Of a stretch of DNA of 64,000 nucleotides, positions 24,955-34,484 are shown in pieces (positions within the stretch are counted from its first letter, which is position 1; each line of letters starts with the position of its first letter). The stretch is taken from the NCBI RefSeq assembly GCF_003122205.1, contig NZ_QEYE01000011.1:88419-152418 (forward strand). Reading direction: 5' to 3'. A program made the translations under genes and the position numbers. The notes beneath the pieces are model-generated. The model made no database searches. It worked only from the letters and a program-made list of their open reading frames with translations, and had not been told where the DNA came from. Source of the DNA: Maritimibacter sp. 55A14. GTDB lineage: Bacteria; Pseudomonadota; Alphaproteobacteria; Rhodobacterales; Rhodobacteraceae.

Positions 24955-27900
24955 ATGGCCGTCTCGCGCCCGCTGCAGGCCGCTTCCGGGCTGCTGTCCT
25001 ATTTCGCCCGCCACCGCACTGCGGCCAATCTTCTTCTTGTGCTGCTGATCGCGCTGGGCGTGGCCGCCGCGCCGCGGATGCGGGCGCAGTTCTTTCCCGA
25101 TGTGGTGCTCGAATCGATCATCGTCTCGGTGGTCTGGGAGGGCGCAGGCGCCGAGGACGTGGATGCCGGCATCGTGGCGCTGATCGAGCCCGTACTGCTG
25201 GGCGTGGAGGGCGTGATCGACACCGATTCCACATCCAGGGAGGGGCGCGCGAACCTCGACATGGAATTCGAGCCCGGATGGGACATGTCGCGCGCCCTCG
25301 ACGAGGTTCAGGCGGCGATCGACACGATCACCGAGTTTCCCGAAGAGGCGGAGGAGCCCGTCATCCGCCGCCGCGCCTGGCGCGACCGGGTTACGGACGT
25401 GATCATCACCGGGCCGGTGCCGGTCGAACAACTCGGCCGTTTCGCCGACGAGTTGGTGACGCGGCTCTACGCGGCGGGCGTCACACGCACCGGCATCAGC
25501 GGGGTCGCGGCGCCCGAGACGGTGATCGAGGTGCCCGAGGCCGCGCTGGTGGAACATGGCGTGAGCCTGTTGGAGATCGCACAGGTCGTCGGCGCCGAGG
25601 CTGAGGTCGACCCGGCCGGCGACGTGGGCGGCGGCACCGCGCGGGTGCGCACCGGCATCGCGAAACGCTCGGCCGATGAGATCGCGGATATCGTCATCCG
25701 GTCCAACCCCGACATGTCGGAACTGCGCGTGGGCGACATCGCGCGGGTCCGCGTCGACGGGCCGGATCGCGACAAAGCCTATTTCGTCGGCGGCATGCCC
25801 GCGGTGTCGCTGCGGGTGGACCGCTCGGCGCAGGGCGATGCTATCGCGATCCAGCGAACCGTGGAGGAGGTCGCGGCCGGGATGCAGGCCACGCTGCCCG
25901 AGGGCGTGCGCATCGACCTGATACGCACCCGCGCCGAGGCGATATCGGATAGGCTGAAAATCCTGCTCGACAACGGGTTACTGGGCCTCGCGCTGGTGGT
26001 CGGGCTGCTCTTCATGTTCCTTAACGCCCGCACGGCCTTCTGGGTGGCGGCCGGGATCCCGGTGGCAATGCTGGCCACCGTGGCGATGATGTATGCCTTC
26101 GGGCTGACCCTGAACATGGTCTCGCTCTTCGCGCTCATAATCACGCTGGGCATCGTCGTGGACGACGCCATCGTGGTGGGCGAGCACGCCGATTTCCGTG
26201 CCCGCCGGCTGGGCGAAGCGCCGGTCGTTGCGGCCGAGAACGCGGCGCGGCGCATGGCCGCCCCGGTCTTCTCGGCCACCCTGACCACGGTCATCGCCTT
26301 CTTCGCGCTGGTGTCGATCGGCGGACGATTCGGCGATCTGATCGCCGACATCCCCTTCACGGTGATCGTGGTGCTGACGGCCTCGCTGATCGAGTGTTTC
26401 CTGATCCTGCCCAATCACATGAGCCACGCGCTGGCCCACAGCGCGAAGGAACACTGGTACGACTTGCCTTCGCGCGTTGTGAACCGGGGCTTCTCCTGGT
26501 TCCGGCGCGTGGTTTTCCGGCGGTTGATCGCGCTCGTGATACGGCTGCGCTACCCGATTCTGGCGGGTGTCGTGCTGGTGCTGGCCAGCCAGGTGGTTCT
26601 GCTGATCCGCGGGGACGTGCCCTGGCGTTTCTTCAACGCGCCGGAACGCGGCTCGGTCAGCGCGGATTTCGCGATGGTCAACGGCGCCACGCGGGCCGAC
26701 ACGATGGAGATGATGCGCACCCTGCAGGAGGCGACCGAGGCCCTGGGGCGGCGTAACGAGGAAGAACATGGCCGCAACCCGGTGGCCTATGCTCTGGCGC
26801 AGGTCGGCGGCAATACCGGGCGCGGGCTTGCCGGGGCGGACACGAAGGATGCGGACCTGCTGGGCGGGCTGGCGATCGAATTGATCGACGCCGATTTGCG
26901 GCCCTATTCCTCCTTCGAGTTCGTGGCCGCGCTGGAGGACAGCACCGCCCGCCACCCGCTGCTGGAATCCCTGAGTTTCCAGCGATGGCACAGCGGGCCG
27001 GGCGGCAGCAACCTTGAGGTGCAGATCTACGGCGCCGACAGCGCGACGCTGAAACAGGCGGCGGTTGCGCTGAAATCCATGATGGGGCGGTTTCCGGAAG
27101 TTTCCGGCCTTGTGGATGATCTGCTCTACGACAAGGAGGAGCTGATCCTCGACCTCACCCCGCAGGGCCAGGCGCTGGGCTTCACCATCGACGGGCTGGG
27201 CCGCGTCCTGCGCCACCGGCTAAACGGCATCGAGGCCGCGACCTATCCCGAAGGTCCGCGTTCGGCCGAGATCAGGGTTGAGATGCCCGAGGGCGAACTG
27301 ACCGCCGATTTCCTGACCCGCAGCATGATGCGCACGCCCGGCGGCACCTATGTGCCGCTTGCCGATATCGTGACCGTCACCTCGCAATCGGGCTTCTCGA
27401 CCATCCGGCGCAACAAGGGGCTGCGGGTCGTGACCGTGGACGGCTCGATCTCCGAGGACGATCCCAGGCGCGCGGCCGAAGTGCAGGAGGCGCTGCGCGA
27501 CACGGTACTGCCGGCAATCGAACGCGATTTCGGCGTGGCCACGATGATGTCGGGGCTGGCGGAACAGGAAAGCGAGTTCCTGGCCGACGCGCGCACCGGT
27601 TTCATTCTGTGTCTGATCGGCATCTACCTGGTCCTGGCCTGGATATTCGCAAGCTGGACGCGGCCCGCGGTCATTATGGCGATCATCCCCTTCGGCCTCG
27701 TGGGCGCGGTCTGGGGGCATTACGTCTGGGACGTGCCGCTTTCCATGTTCTCGGTCGTCGGGCTGATCGGCATGACCGGCATTATCATCAACGATTCGAT
27801 CGTGCTGGTGACGACGGTTGACGATTACGCCCGGAATCGCGGGCTGATCCCTGCGATCATCGACGCGACGGCGGACCGGCTGCGGCCGGTGCTGCTGACC

Positions 27901-28365
27901 ACGCTGACGACCGTGCTGGGGCTTGCGCCGCTGCTCTACGAATCCTCGCAGCAGGCGCAGTTTCTCAAACCTACGGTGATCACGCTCTGCTATGGGCTGG
28001 GTTTCGGACTGGTGCTGGTCCTGCTGGTGGTGCCGTCGCTTCTTGCGGTGCAACTCGACCTGAAACGGCAGCGCCTCGCGCTGGTCCGGCTGCTGCGCGC
28101 GCAGGGCGTACCGCGTGCGCCGCGGCTGCTGGTGGCAGGCGCCGGGGCGGGGGCACTGGCGCTTTTCGCCGGAACGCTGGGCGCGGTTCTGACCACCGGC
28201 GCTCTGCCCGGCCCGCTGGCCGGACTGGCGGGGCAGGCGTCGCCGGTCATCGGGGCGCTCATGGTCTATCTGGCCGGACTGGCGGCGCTTTGTCTGCTGG
28301 CGTATGGGCTGGCGCTGGCGGCGGGCGCTTGGCGCCGGCGGGATCACTCGGCAGGGCAGCCCTGA
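24955..28365 (+). CDS. RND efflux transporter permease subunit
   Basis: A 1136-residue inner-membrane pump of the HAE-type resistance-nodulation-division family. It has one N-terminal span, a large periplasmic domain, a cluster of spans in the middle (LGLALVVGLLFMFLNAR, then NMVSLFALIITLGIVVDDAI with the proton-relay Asp pair), a second periplasmic domain, and a final cluster with MTGIIINDSIVLVTTV. It forms a tripartite exporter with the adaptor just upstream. The extra C-terminal hydrophobic tail (about residues 1040-1130) is longer than usual for the family. Substrate unknown. Confidence 0.93.
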   Translation: MAVSRPLQAASGLLSYFARHRTAANLLLVLLIALGVAAAPRMRAQFFPDVVLESIIVSVVWEGAGAEDVDAGIVALIEPVLLGVEGVIDTDSTSREGRANLDMEFEPGWDMSRALDEVQAAIDTITEFPEEAEEPVIRRRAWRDRVTDVIITGPVPVEQLGRFADELVTRLYAAGVTRTGISGVAAPETVIEVPEAALVEHGVSLLEIAQVVGAEAEVDPAGDVGGGTARVRTGIAKRSADEIADIVIRSNPDMSELRVGDIARVRVDGPDRDKAYFVGGMPAVSLRVDRSAQGDAIAIQRTVEEVAAGMQATLPEGVRIDLIRTRAEAISDRLKILLDNGLLGLALVVGLLFMFLNARTAFWVAAGIPVAMLATVAMMYAFGLTLNMVSLFALIITLGIVVDDAIVVGEHADFRARRLGEAPVVAAENAARRMAAPVFSATLTTVIAFFALVSIGGRFGDLIADIPFTVIVVLTASLIECFLILPNHMSHALAHSAKEHWYDLPSRVVNRGFSWFRRVVFRRLIALVIRLRYPILAGVVLVLASQVVLLIRGDVPWRFFNAPERGSVSADFAMVNGATRADTMEMMRTLQEATEALGRRNEEEHGRNPVAYALAQVGGNTGRGLAGADTKDADLLGGLAIELIDADLRPYSSFEFVAALEDSTARHPLLESLSFQRWHSGPGGSNLEVQIYGADSATLKQAAVALKSMMGRFPEVSGLVDDLLYDKEELILDLTPQGQALGFTIDGLGRVLRHRLNGIEAATYPEGPRSAEIRVEMPEGELTADFLTRSMMRTPGGTYVPLADIVTVTSQSGFSTIRRNKGLRVVTVDGSISEDDPRRAAEVQEALRDTVLPAIERDFGVATMMSGLAEQESEFLADARTGFILCLIGIYLVLAWIFASWTRPAVIMAIIPFGLVGAVWGHYVWDVPLSMFSVVGLIGMTGIIINDSIVLVTTVDDYARNRGLIPAIIDATADRLRPVLLTTLTTVLGLAPLLYESSQQAQFLKPTVITLCYGLGFGLVLVLLVVPSLLAVQLDLKRQRLALVRLLRAQGVPRAPRLLVAGAGAGALALFAGTLGAVLTTGALPGPLAGLAGQASPVIGALMVYLAGLAALCLLAYGLALAAGAWRRRDHSAGQP

Positions 28366-29171
28366 ATATCGACCGCCTGCCGGTCGCCCAGCAGGGTCAG
28401 CCGCAGGCGCGAGCGGTCCAGCACGATGCCGCCTTCGGCATAGCTCACGAACTCGGTCTCCGCGACGAGCGTGCCGCCTTCGCGATGCGTCTCCGCCTCG
28501 CCCACCCAGATATCCGGATCGGCCAACTCGAAGACGACGGTTTCCTTCGGTCCGCCCAGCGGGGCCACGCCAATGCGTGCCGTGATACGGAGCCCGTTCT
28601 TGATCGGCGTGATCCGGCAGGTGGCACCGCTGACGCCCGCGGCGGTGGCAGATACCGGCTGGTCGGCGAGCGCGCGCCGGATCCGCGGATCCTCGACCCC
28701 CGCGGTGCCCAGATCGGTGTCGAGCCGCAGCGTGACCGGCATGCAGATATCCTCGCACACACCCAGCTCGATGCGGGCCTCGACATGGATGGGCACATCG
28801 TCGTCGCGCGGGGTCATTTCCAGCGGCAGCAAGAGTTCGCCGGTGTAGCCGATGCTTTGCAGCCCGTTCGTCCGGTAGGCAAAGGGGCGCGGCCAGCGGG
28901 CGGTGACGCGCGCGAGGTTTTCCGAGCCCTCCCAGGAGAAGCTGGGCGGGATGCCGCCTTCGCCCGGCACGCGCCAATAGGTCTTCCAGCCCGGCGCCAG
29001 CGTCAGCCGCAGCGCCGTGATATGTGTGCCGTCATCGCGTCGCCAGCCGGGCAGCATGCTGGCCTGCACTGCGTCCTGCGGATGCAGCGCGCCATCGACC
29101 GCTGGGGCGGCGGACGGCAGGGCGGACACGGCCAGCGCGAGGCCGGCGAGCAGGTGGAACCGGGCTTTCAT
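28344..29171 (-). CDS. Secreted protein with DsbD N-terminal-like domain
   Basis: A 275-residue exported protein: signal peptide MKARFHLLAGLALAVSALPS, then an immunoglobulin-like region with WKTYWRVPGEGGIPPSFSW and the Cys pair VCEDICMPVTL. These are typical of the periplasmic thiol domain (DsbD/ScsB-type N-terminal region), but without the membrane part. It may take electrons from a DsbD-type partner to protect or reduce periplasmic thiols. Its 3' end overlaps the RND permease stop by 22 bases, converging. Confidence 0.8.
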   Translation of the reverse strand: MKARFHLLAGLALAVSALPSAAPAVDGALHPQDAVQASMLPGWRRDDGTHITALRLTLAPGWKTYWRVPGEGGIPPSFSWEGSENLARVTARWPRPFAYRTNGLQSIGYTGELLLPLEMTPRDDDVPIHVEARIELGVCEDICMPVTLRLDTDLGTAGVEDPRIRRALADQPVSATAAGVSGATCRITPIKNGLRITARIGVAPLGGPKETVVFELADPDIWVGEAETHREGGTLVAETEFVSYAEGGIVLDRSRLRLTLLGDRQAVDIQGCPAE

Positions 29172-29284
29172 ACCGCAAGCATAGGCGCGCGCATGGGGAA
29201 GGAAAATAACATTTGGGCGATGTTTGCGAGTGATGCCATCGCGCAGCACTTGCGCTGCGCGTCGCATCGCCCCATCCTTTTGTC

Positions 29285-29860
29285 ATGAGCGAGACAAACG
29301 AATTTCCGACGCTGGACGGCCAGTTTCTGATCGCGATGCCCGGTATGGGCGATCCGCGATTTGAGCGCAGCGTCATATTCGTCTGCGCCCATTCCGCCGA
29401 AGGGGCGATGGGGCTGATCGTCAACAAGCCCGCGCCGGACCTGCGCTTCAGCGACCTTCTGGAGCAGCTGGAAATCCCGGCAGGGCGCGACACATCGGCA
29501 ATCCGCGTGCATATCGGCGGGCCGGTGGAGCATGGCCGGGGATTCGTGCTGCACTCCAACGAATACAGCTCCCCCGCCTCGACCCTGCGGGTGGACGACC
29601 GATTCGGCATGACCGCGACGCTCGATATACTTGAGGACATCTCGCAGGGGCAGGGGCCGCGCGCCTGCCTTCTGGCGCTGGGCTATGCCGGTTGGGGTCC
29701 GGGCCAACTCGAGGCCGAGATTCAGCGCAACGGCTGGCTGACCTGCGATGCCAGCCCCGATATCGTCTTTGGCCTTGCGGATCACGAGAAATGGGGCGCG
29801 GCGCTGGAAAGCATGGGGATCAGCCCCAGTTTCCTGTCATCCGATGGCGGCACGGCGTAG
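29285..29860 (+). CDS. yqgE: YqgE/AlgH family protein
   Basis: A 191-residue UPF0301 protein: LDGQFLIAMPGMGDPRFERSV at the N-terminus, VCAHSAEGAMGLIVNKP, and HIGGPVEHGRGFVLHS, then ALGYAGWGPGQLEAE. The family is widely conserved but its biochemical role is unknown; it has been linked to alginate and to RNase H-fold partners in other species. It is transcribed divergently from the DsbD-like gene across 113 bases. Confidence 0.92.
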   Translation: MSETNEFPTLDGQFLIAMPGMGDPRFERSVIFVCAHSAEGAMGLIVNKPAPDLRFSDLLEQLEIPAGRDTSAIRVHIGGPVEHGRGFVLHSNEYSSPASTLRVDDRFGMTATLDILEDISQGQGPRACLLALGYAGWGPGQLEAEIQRNGWLTCDASPDIVFGLADHEKWGAALESMGISPSFLSSDGGTA

Positions 29861-29896
29861 GCGTCGCCCGAAATCTTTCGCATCGTCCTGCCTGGT

Positions 29897-30889
29897 CTAC
29901 AGCGATGACGCCGCATCCGGGCGCGGCGCGGCGGCGCGGCGCAGCCGGTCGTTGATCGCGCGGCCCAGCCCGTGATCGGGGATCGGAGAAACGGCCACAG
30001 ATGTGACGCCCTCGGCTGCCGCCCGTGCGTCGATCTCGCGCAGCGCCGCGAAGAGACCGGCCGCGGCCTCCACCAGATCGCCGCCGGGCGAGAGGTTGAT
30101 CGCCGCGTCTTGCGCCTCAGGACCGAAACCCAGCAGCAACTCGCCGGGGCGGGCCGCGTGGGCTTCAAGCCGCAACGCCACGCCGGGCGCGTAATGCGAG
30201 GTCAACTGTCCGGGGGCCTCGGGCCGGTCCGGATCGGCGGCAGCGAGGCGCAGCGGCGCGCCCAGCGCCGCCTCCAGCGCCTCCGCCGGGAGCCCGCCGG
30301 GACGCAGCAGACGGGCCGGGCCGCCACCGGTGGCCACGATGGTCGATTCGACCCCGACCTCGCAGGCCCCGCCATCGACCACCGCCGCGATCCGGCCATC
30401 GAGCCCGGCCAGGACATGCGCCGCGGTGGTCGGGCTCACCCGTCCCGCGGGGTTGGCGGACGGCCCCGCGAGCGGCCCGCCGAAAACGCGCAGGAGATCC
30501 CGCGCGACCGGGTGGGCGGGCATGCGCAGCGCCACGGTGGGCTGGCCGGCGGTGACCAGATCGCTCAGTCCGGCCTCGGGCCGGAGGCGCAGCACCAGGC
30601 TCAGCGGACCGGGCCAGAACGCCTGCGCCAGCCGCTCCGCGTCGCCGTCGAACACGGCCAGCGCGCGCGCGGCGTCGGTATCGGCCACATGCACGATCAG
30701 CGGGTTGAACCGGGGCCGCCCCTTGGCCTCGAAGATTGCCGCCACGGCTCGGTCGTTGCGCGCATCGCCACCCAGCCCGTAGACGGTTTCGGTGGGAAAG
30801 GCGACCAGCTCTCCGGCGCGCAGTAGCTCTGCCGCGCGCGCCAGTCCGGCGGCGTCGGGGGCGAGGGTCTGGGTGCGGGATGCGGTCAT
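29897..30889 (-). CDS. tsaC: Threonylcarbamoyl-AMP synthase, Sua5 type
   Basis: A 330-residue protein making the threonylcarbamoyl-AMP needed for t6A37 in ANN-decoding tRNAs. The YrdC domain shows VAFPTETVYGLGGDA, EAKGRPRFNPLIVHV and SANPAGRVSPTTAAHV. A C-terminal Sua5 extension (about residues 215-330) distinguishes it from the short TsaC. It faces yqgE at its 3' end and the acyl-CoA dehydrogenase gene at its 5' end. Confidence 0.93.
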   Translation of the reverse strand: MTASRTQTLAPDAAGLARAAELLRAGELVAFPTETVYGLGGDARNDRAVAAIFEAKGRPRFNPLIVHVADTDAARALAVFDGDAERLAQAFWPGPLSLVLRLRPEAGLSDLVTAGQPTVALRMPAHPVARDLLRVFGGPLAGPSANPAGRVSPTTAAHVLAGLDGRIAAVVDGGACEVGVESTIVATGGGPARLLRPGGLPAEALEAALGAPLRLAAADPDRPEAPGQLTSHYAPGVALRLEAHAARPGELLLGFGPEAQDAAINLSPGGDLVEAAAGLFAALREIDARAAAEGVTSVAVSPIPDHGLGRAINDRLRRAAAPRPDAASSL

Positions 30890-30998
30890 TTTGACGTGGC
30901 GTTCGGGTTGCGGTGACGGCGGGCGGCGCTCAAAACCGTGTCTTGGCAGCAGATGCCATAGCTTGTTATGCGATGTATTGCCAGAACGGGAGGATCAG

Positions 30999-32714
30999 AT
31001 GCCGTATCGCGCGCCGGTTTCGGACTACAAGTACATTTTCGATCATGTCGTGGGTCTGGACCGTGTCGCTGAGACCGATCTCTTCGCGGAGGCCTCCGCC
31101 GATGTGACCGACGCGATCCTGACCGAGGCCGCGCGGCTGGCCGACGAGGTTCTGGCCCCGCTCCAGCGCAATGGCGATCTGCATCCCGCGAAGCTGGAGA
31201 ACGGCGTCGTGCGCACCTCGCCGGGATTCGCGGAAGGCTATGCCGCCATCGCCGAGGGTGGTTGGGTCGGCATGTCCGCGGACCCTGAGCACGGCGGCAT
31301 GGGCTTGCCGCAGGCACTGACAACCGCGGTCAACGAGATGATGTCGGGCGCTTGCCTGTCCCTTCAGCTCAACCCGCTGATGACGCAGGGTCAGATCGAG
31401 GCCCTGGAACATCACGCCAGCGCCGAGCTCAAGGCGCTCTACCTGCCGCGCATGACCTCCGGCGCGTGGTGCGGCACGATGAACCTGACCGAACCGCAGG
31501 CGGGTTCGGACGTGGGCGCGCTGCGCACCAAGGCCGTACCCAATGGCGACGGCACCTATGCCATATCGGGCCAGAAAATCTACATCAGTTGGGGCGACAA
31601 CGACTTTACCGAGAATGTCTGCCACCTGGTGCTGGCGCGGCTGCCCGACGGGGTGCCGGGCACCAAGGGGATCAGCCTCTTCATGGTACCCAAGCGCATC
31701 CCCACCGAGGACGGCGAGCCCGGCACGGCCAATTCGCTTCGGGTGGTGTCGCTGGAACACAAGATGGGTCTGCACGGATCGCCCACCTCGGTGATGGAAT
31801 ACGACCGCGCCACCGGCTGGCTGGTGGGCGAGGAGCATGGCGGCATGAAGGCGATGTTCACGATGATGAACAATGCGCGCCTGGGCGTGGGTGTGCAGGG
31901 CATCGGCGTGGCCGAGGCCGCCTGTCAGCACGCGCTGGCCTATGCCGCCGAGCGCAAGCAGGGCAAGACCCCGGTGGAGGGCGGCGCGGGCACCATCGTC
32001 GACCATGCGGATGTGCGCCGCATGCTGATGACGATGAAGGCCCAGACCTTCGCGGCACGCGCCATCGCGCTCGACTGCGCGGTGTCGATCGACCTGGCGC
32101 GGGCCACTGGCGCGGCGGATCAGGCCGCGCGCGCGGCGCTCCTGACGCCGATCGCCAAGGCGTTCGGTACCGATACCGGGATCGAGGTCTCCTCGATCGG
32201 CGTTCAGGTACATGGCGGCATGGGCTATATCGAGGAGACCGGTGCCGCGCAGTTCAGCCGCGACGTGCGCGTGACCGCGATCTACGAGGGTACGAACGGC
32301 ATTCAGGCGATGGACCTGGTGGCGCGCAAGATGATGGATGGCGGCGCGGCGGCTATGGCGCTTCTGAACGAGGTGGACGCCACGGCGCAGGCGGCGGGCG
32401 GCGCGTCCGGCGCGGCGCTGGCTGCGGCGGCTGGGATGCTGCGCGAAACCACCGAATGGCTGGTCTCGCAAGGCGATCTCAATGACCGTTTCGCCGGTGC
32501 GGTGCCTTATCTGCGGGCCTTCGCGCTGGTCCTGGGCGGGCATTACCATCTGCGTGCGGCTGCGGCCGAGGGTGACGGCGGGTCGGGTCGGCGGGCGGCG
32601 CTGGCCGGCTTCTTCATCCGCCGGATGCTACCCGAACATGTCGGGCTTTGCGCCGCGGTGCGCGAAGGCGCGGGCGGGCTCTACGACATGTCGCTCGAAG
32701 ACCTTACCGCGTGA
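30999..32714 (+). CDS. Acyl-CoA dehydrogenase (AcdA/DUF-type long form)
   Basis: A 571-residue FAD enzyme. The N-terminus PYRAPVSDYKYIFDHVVGLD is typical of the long acyl-CoA dehydrogenase-like subfamily, followed by MNLTEPQAGSDVGALRTKA and SGQKIYISWGDND. The catalytic Glu is in IYEGTNGIQAMDL, after GGMGYIEETGAAQF. A C-terminal acyl-CoA dehydrogenase extra domain follows. It introduces the 2,3-double bond in beta-oxidation. A strong GGGAGG lies upstream of the ATG; a longer frame runs into tsaC antisense and was rejected. The next gene starts within its stop (TGATG). Confidence 0.92.
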   Translation: MPYRAPVSDYKYIFDHVVGLDRVAETDLFAEASADVTDAILTEAARLADEVLAPLQRNGDLHPAKLENGVVRTSPGFAEGYAAIAEGGWVGMSADPEHGGMGLPQALTTAVNEMMSGACLSLQLNPLMTQGQIEALEHHASAELKALYLPRMTSGAWCGTMNLTEPQAGSDVGALRTKAVPNGDGTYAISGQKIYISWGDNDFTENVCHLVLARLPDGVPGTKGISLFMVPKRIPTEDGEPGTANSLRVVSLEHKMGLHGSPTSVMEYDRATGWLVGEEHGGMKAMFTMMNNARLGVGVQGIGVAEAACQHALAYAAERKQGKTPVEGGAGTIVDHADVRRMLMTMKAQTFAARAIALDCAVSIDLARATGAADQAARAALLTPIAKAFGTDTGIEVSSIGVQVHGGMGYIEETGAAQFSRDVRVTAIYEGTNGIQAMDLVARKMMDGGAAAMALLNEVDATAQAAGGASGAALAAAAGMLRETTEWLVSQGDLNDRFAGAVPYLRAFALVLGGHYHLRAAAAEGDGGSGRRAALAGFFIRRMLPEHVGLCAAVREGAGGLYDMSLEDLTA

Positions 32715-33760
32715 TGGATGGCGGGCTGAACCCGATCCGCTACCCCGTCGAGGCCCCGCCGGCGGAGGGCGCGGCCGTGGAACTGGCCGAGGGTGTGCTG
32801 TGGATGCGGCTGCCGCTGCCGATGGCGCTCGATCATGTGAATGTCTATGCCCTGCGCGAGGACGATGGCTGGACCGTCATCGACACGGGCTTCGCCAGCC
32901 GGCGGAGCCGCGAGATCTGGGGCCGGATCATGGCCGGGCCGCTGGAGGGCCGCCCGGTGACGCGGGTGATCGCCACCCATCACCACCCCGACCATATCGG
33001 CCTGGCCGGCTGGATGCAGTCGGAGTTCGGCGCCGAACTCTGGACCACGCGGACGGCCTGGCTTTTCGCGCGGATGCTGATGCTGGACGAACAGGACCGC
33101 CCGGCGCAAGAAACCCTGGCCTTCTGGCGCAGCGCCGGGATGGACGCGGAGATCTACGCGCAGCGTGCAGCGGAACGCCCCTTCAACTTCGCCGATATCG
33201 TGGCGCCGATGCCGCTGGGCTTCCGCCGTATCCGGCAGGGCGACAGCGTGACGATGGGCGGGCGCGTCTGGGACGTGCATATCGGCAACGGCCACGCGCC
33301 CGAACACGCGACCTTCTGGTGCCGCGATGCGCCGCTGGTGATTGCCGGGGATCAGATCATCGCCTCGATCTCGCCCAATCTGGGGGTCTATGCGACTGAG
33401 CCGGAGGCCGATCCGGTGGCCGAGTGGCTGGAAGCCTGCACGCGCCTTTCGGCTCTGGCGCGGGAGGATCACCTGGTGCTGCCGGGCCACAAGCTGCCCT
33501 TCACCGGACTGCCGGTGCGGATGCGCCAGCTCATCGACAACCACCACGGCGCGCTGGCCCGGCTGCTGGACCACCTGGACCGCCCGCGCAGCGCGGCCGA
33601 CTGTTTCGCACCGCTCTTCAAGCGCGAGATCCGCGCGGGCGAATACGGCCTGGCGCTGGTTGAATCGGTGGCGCATTTGAATCATCTTCTGCAAACGGGC
33701 CAGGCCGTGCGCGAACGCGGTGCGGACGGCGCCTGGCTCTGGCGGCGGAAGGAGGGCTGA
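32714..33760 (+). CDS. MBL-fold metallo-hydrolase
   Basis: A 348-residue metallo-beta-lactamase-fold protein. It has VIDTGFASRR, the THHHPDHIGLAG zinc motif, GHAPEHATFW and GDQIIASISP, followed by a C-terminal winged-helix-like region (residues about 250-345) as in lactonase- or LACTB2-like hydrolases. The start overlaps the acyl-CoA dehydrogenase stop (TGATG), so it may act on a CoA thioester or a product of that pathway; that is an inference. Confidence 0.88.
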   Translation: MDGGLNPIRYPVEAPPAEGAAVELAEGVLWMRLPLPMALDHVNVYALREDDGWTVIDTGFASRRSREIWGRIMAGPLEGRPVTRVIATHHHPDHIGLAGWMQSEFGAELWTTRTAWLFARMLMLDEQDRPAQETLAFWRSAGMDAEIYAQRAAERPFNFADIVAPMPLGFRRIRQGDSVTMGGRVWDVHIGNGHAPEHATFWCRDAPLVIAGDQIIASISPNLGVYATEPEADPVAEWLEACTRLSALAREDHLVLPGHKLPFTGLPVRMRQLIDNHHGALARLLDHLDRPRSAADCFAPLFKREIRAGEYGLALVESVAHLNHLLQTGQAVRERGADGAWLWRRKEG

Positions 33761-33761
33761 C

Positions 33762-34199
33762 ATGAGTGCGAAGACGGACGGCGCGATGCCCGATGCGCAT
33801 GCGGTCCATTGCGACCCCTGCGACGGGGACGGGGCCGAGACACGCCCGCTGCCCTCCAAGGTGGCCAGGAAACCGGTGGAGCAGAAATCCCCCGCCGAAT
33901 GGGCCTATGAGCGGCTGATCCTCTATATCAAGGCGTTCGAGGAGCAGCTCGACAACGAGCACGAGGTGGCGATGGGCTTCACCGGCGGCGATGCCGGCGT
34001 GTTGCGGATCGAGGGTATGGGGCATTTCGCGCCCGATATCGTGACCTTCTACGGCTCCGACGCGAGCGGGGCGAAGACGCAACTCGTACAGCATGTCAGC
34101 CAGCTCAACGTGATGCTGCGCGCGGTGCCCAAACAGGCCGACCGGCCCGAGCCCGCGCGGATCGGATTCCGCCTCGCCGCAGACCTGGATGATGACTGA
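33762..34199 (+). CDS. DUF6173-like hypothetical protein
   Basis: A 145-residue soluble protein. It has a Pro/Cys-containing N-terminal third (AVHCDPCDGDGAE), a helix YERLILYIKAFEEQLDNEHE, and a C-terminal beta-rich part ending RIGFRLAADLDDD. It resembles the conserved Rhodobacteraceae family I know as DUF6173, but I am not certain of the number. It begins one base after the MBL gene stop, so it is in the same transcript. Confidence 0.65.
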   Translation: MSAKTDGAMPDAHAVHCDPCDGDGAETRPLPSKVARKPVEQKSPAEWAYERLILYIKAFEEQLDNEHEVAMGFTGGDAGVLRIEGMGHFAPDIVTFYGSDASGAKTQLVQHVSQLNVMLRAVPKQADRPEPARIGFRLAADLDDD

Positions 34200-34292
34200 C
34201 CGGGCGCGGCATTTCTTGCCCGTGACAGGCCCGTCGGATTGGTATATCTCCTTTCCGAGTTCCAAAACCACCCCGATGAAGAGGACGAAATC

Positions 34293-34427
34293 ATGGCTGA
34301 GCACAAGCATGGCTCGATGAACGTAACCGAGCACGAGAAGACCTTCGAGGGCTTCGTCCGCGCAGTCGTCTATGTCTGCACGTTTGCGCTGGGCGTGCTG
34401 ATCTTCCTGGCTATCTACAACAGCTGA
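34293..34427 (+). CDS. aa3-type cytochrome c oxidase subunit IV
   Basis: A 44-residue protein, MAEHKHGSMNVTEHEKTFEG followed by one transmembrane helix ending IFLAIYNS. This matches the tiny fourth subunit of alphaproteobacterial aa3 oxidases (bacterial CoxIV family), which packs beside the core. A GAAGAGGA sits just upstream of the ATG. The other oxidase subunits are not in this window. Confidence 0.9.
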   Translation: MAEHKHGSMNVTEHEKTFEGFVRAVVYVCTFALGVLIFLAIYNS

Positions 34428-34484
34428 GATCGCGGCGCCGGCGCCCGGCCGGTCCGGGGCCTCAGGACGGACGGAAACCCACGG

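Noticed and set aside
30792..30998. Upstream extension of the first acyl-CoA dehydrogenase
   Set aside because: It lies in the tsaC antisense and the ATG at 30999 has a strong ribosome-binding site.
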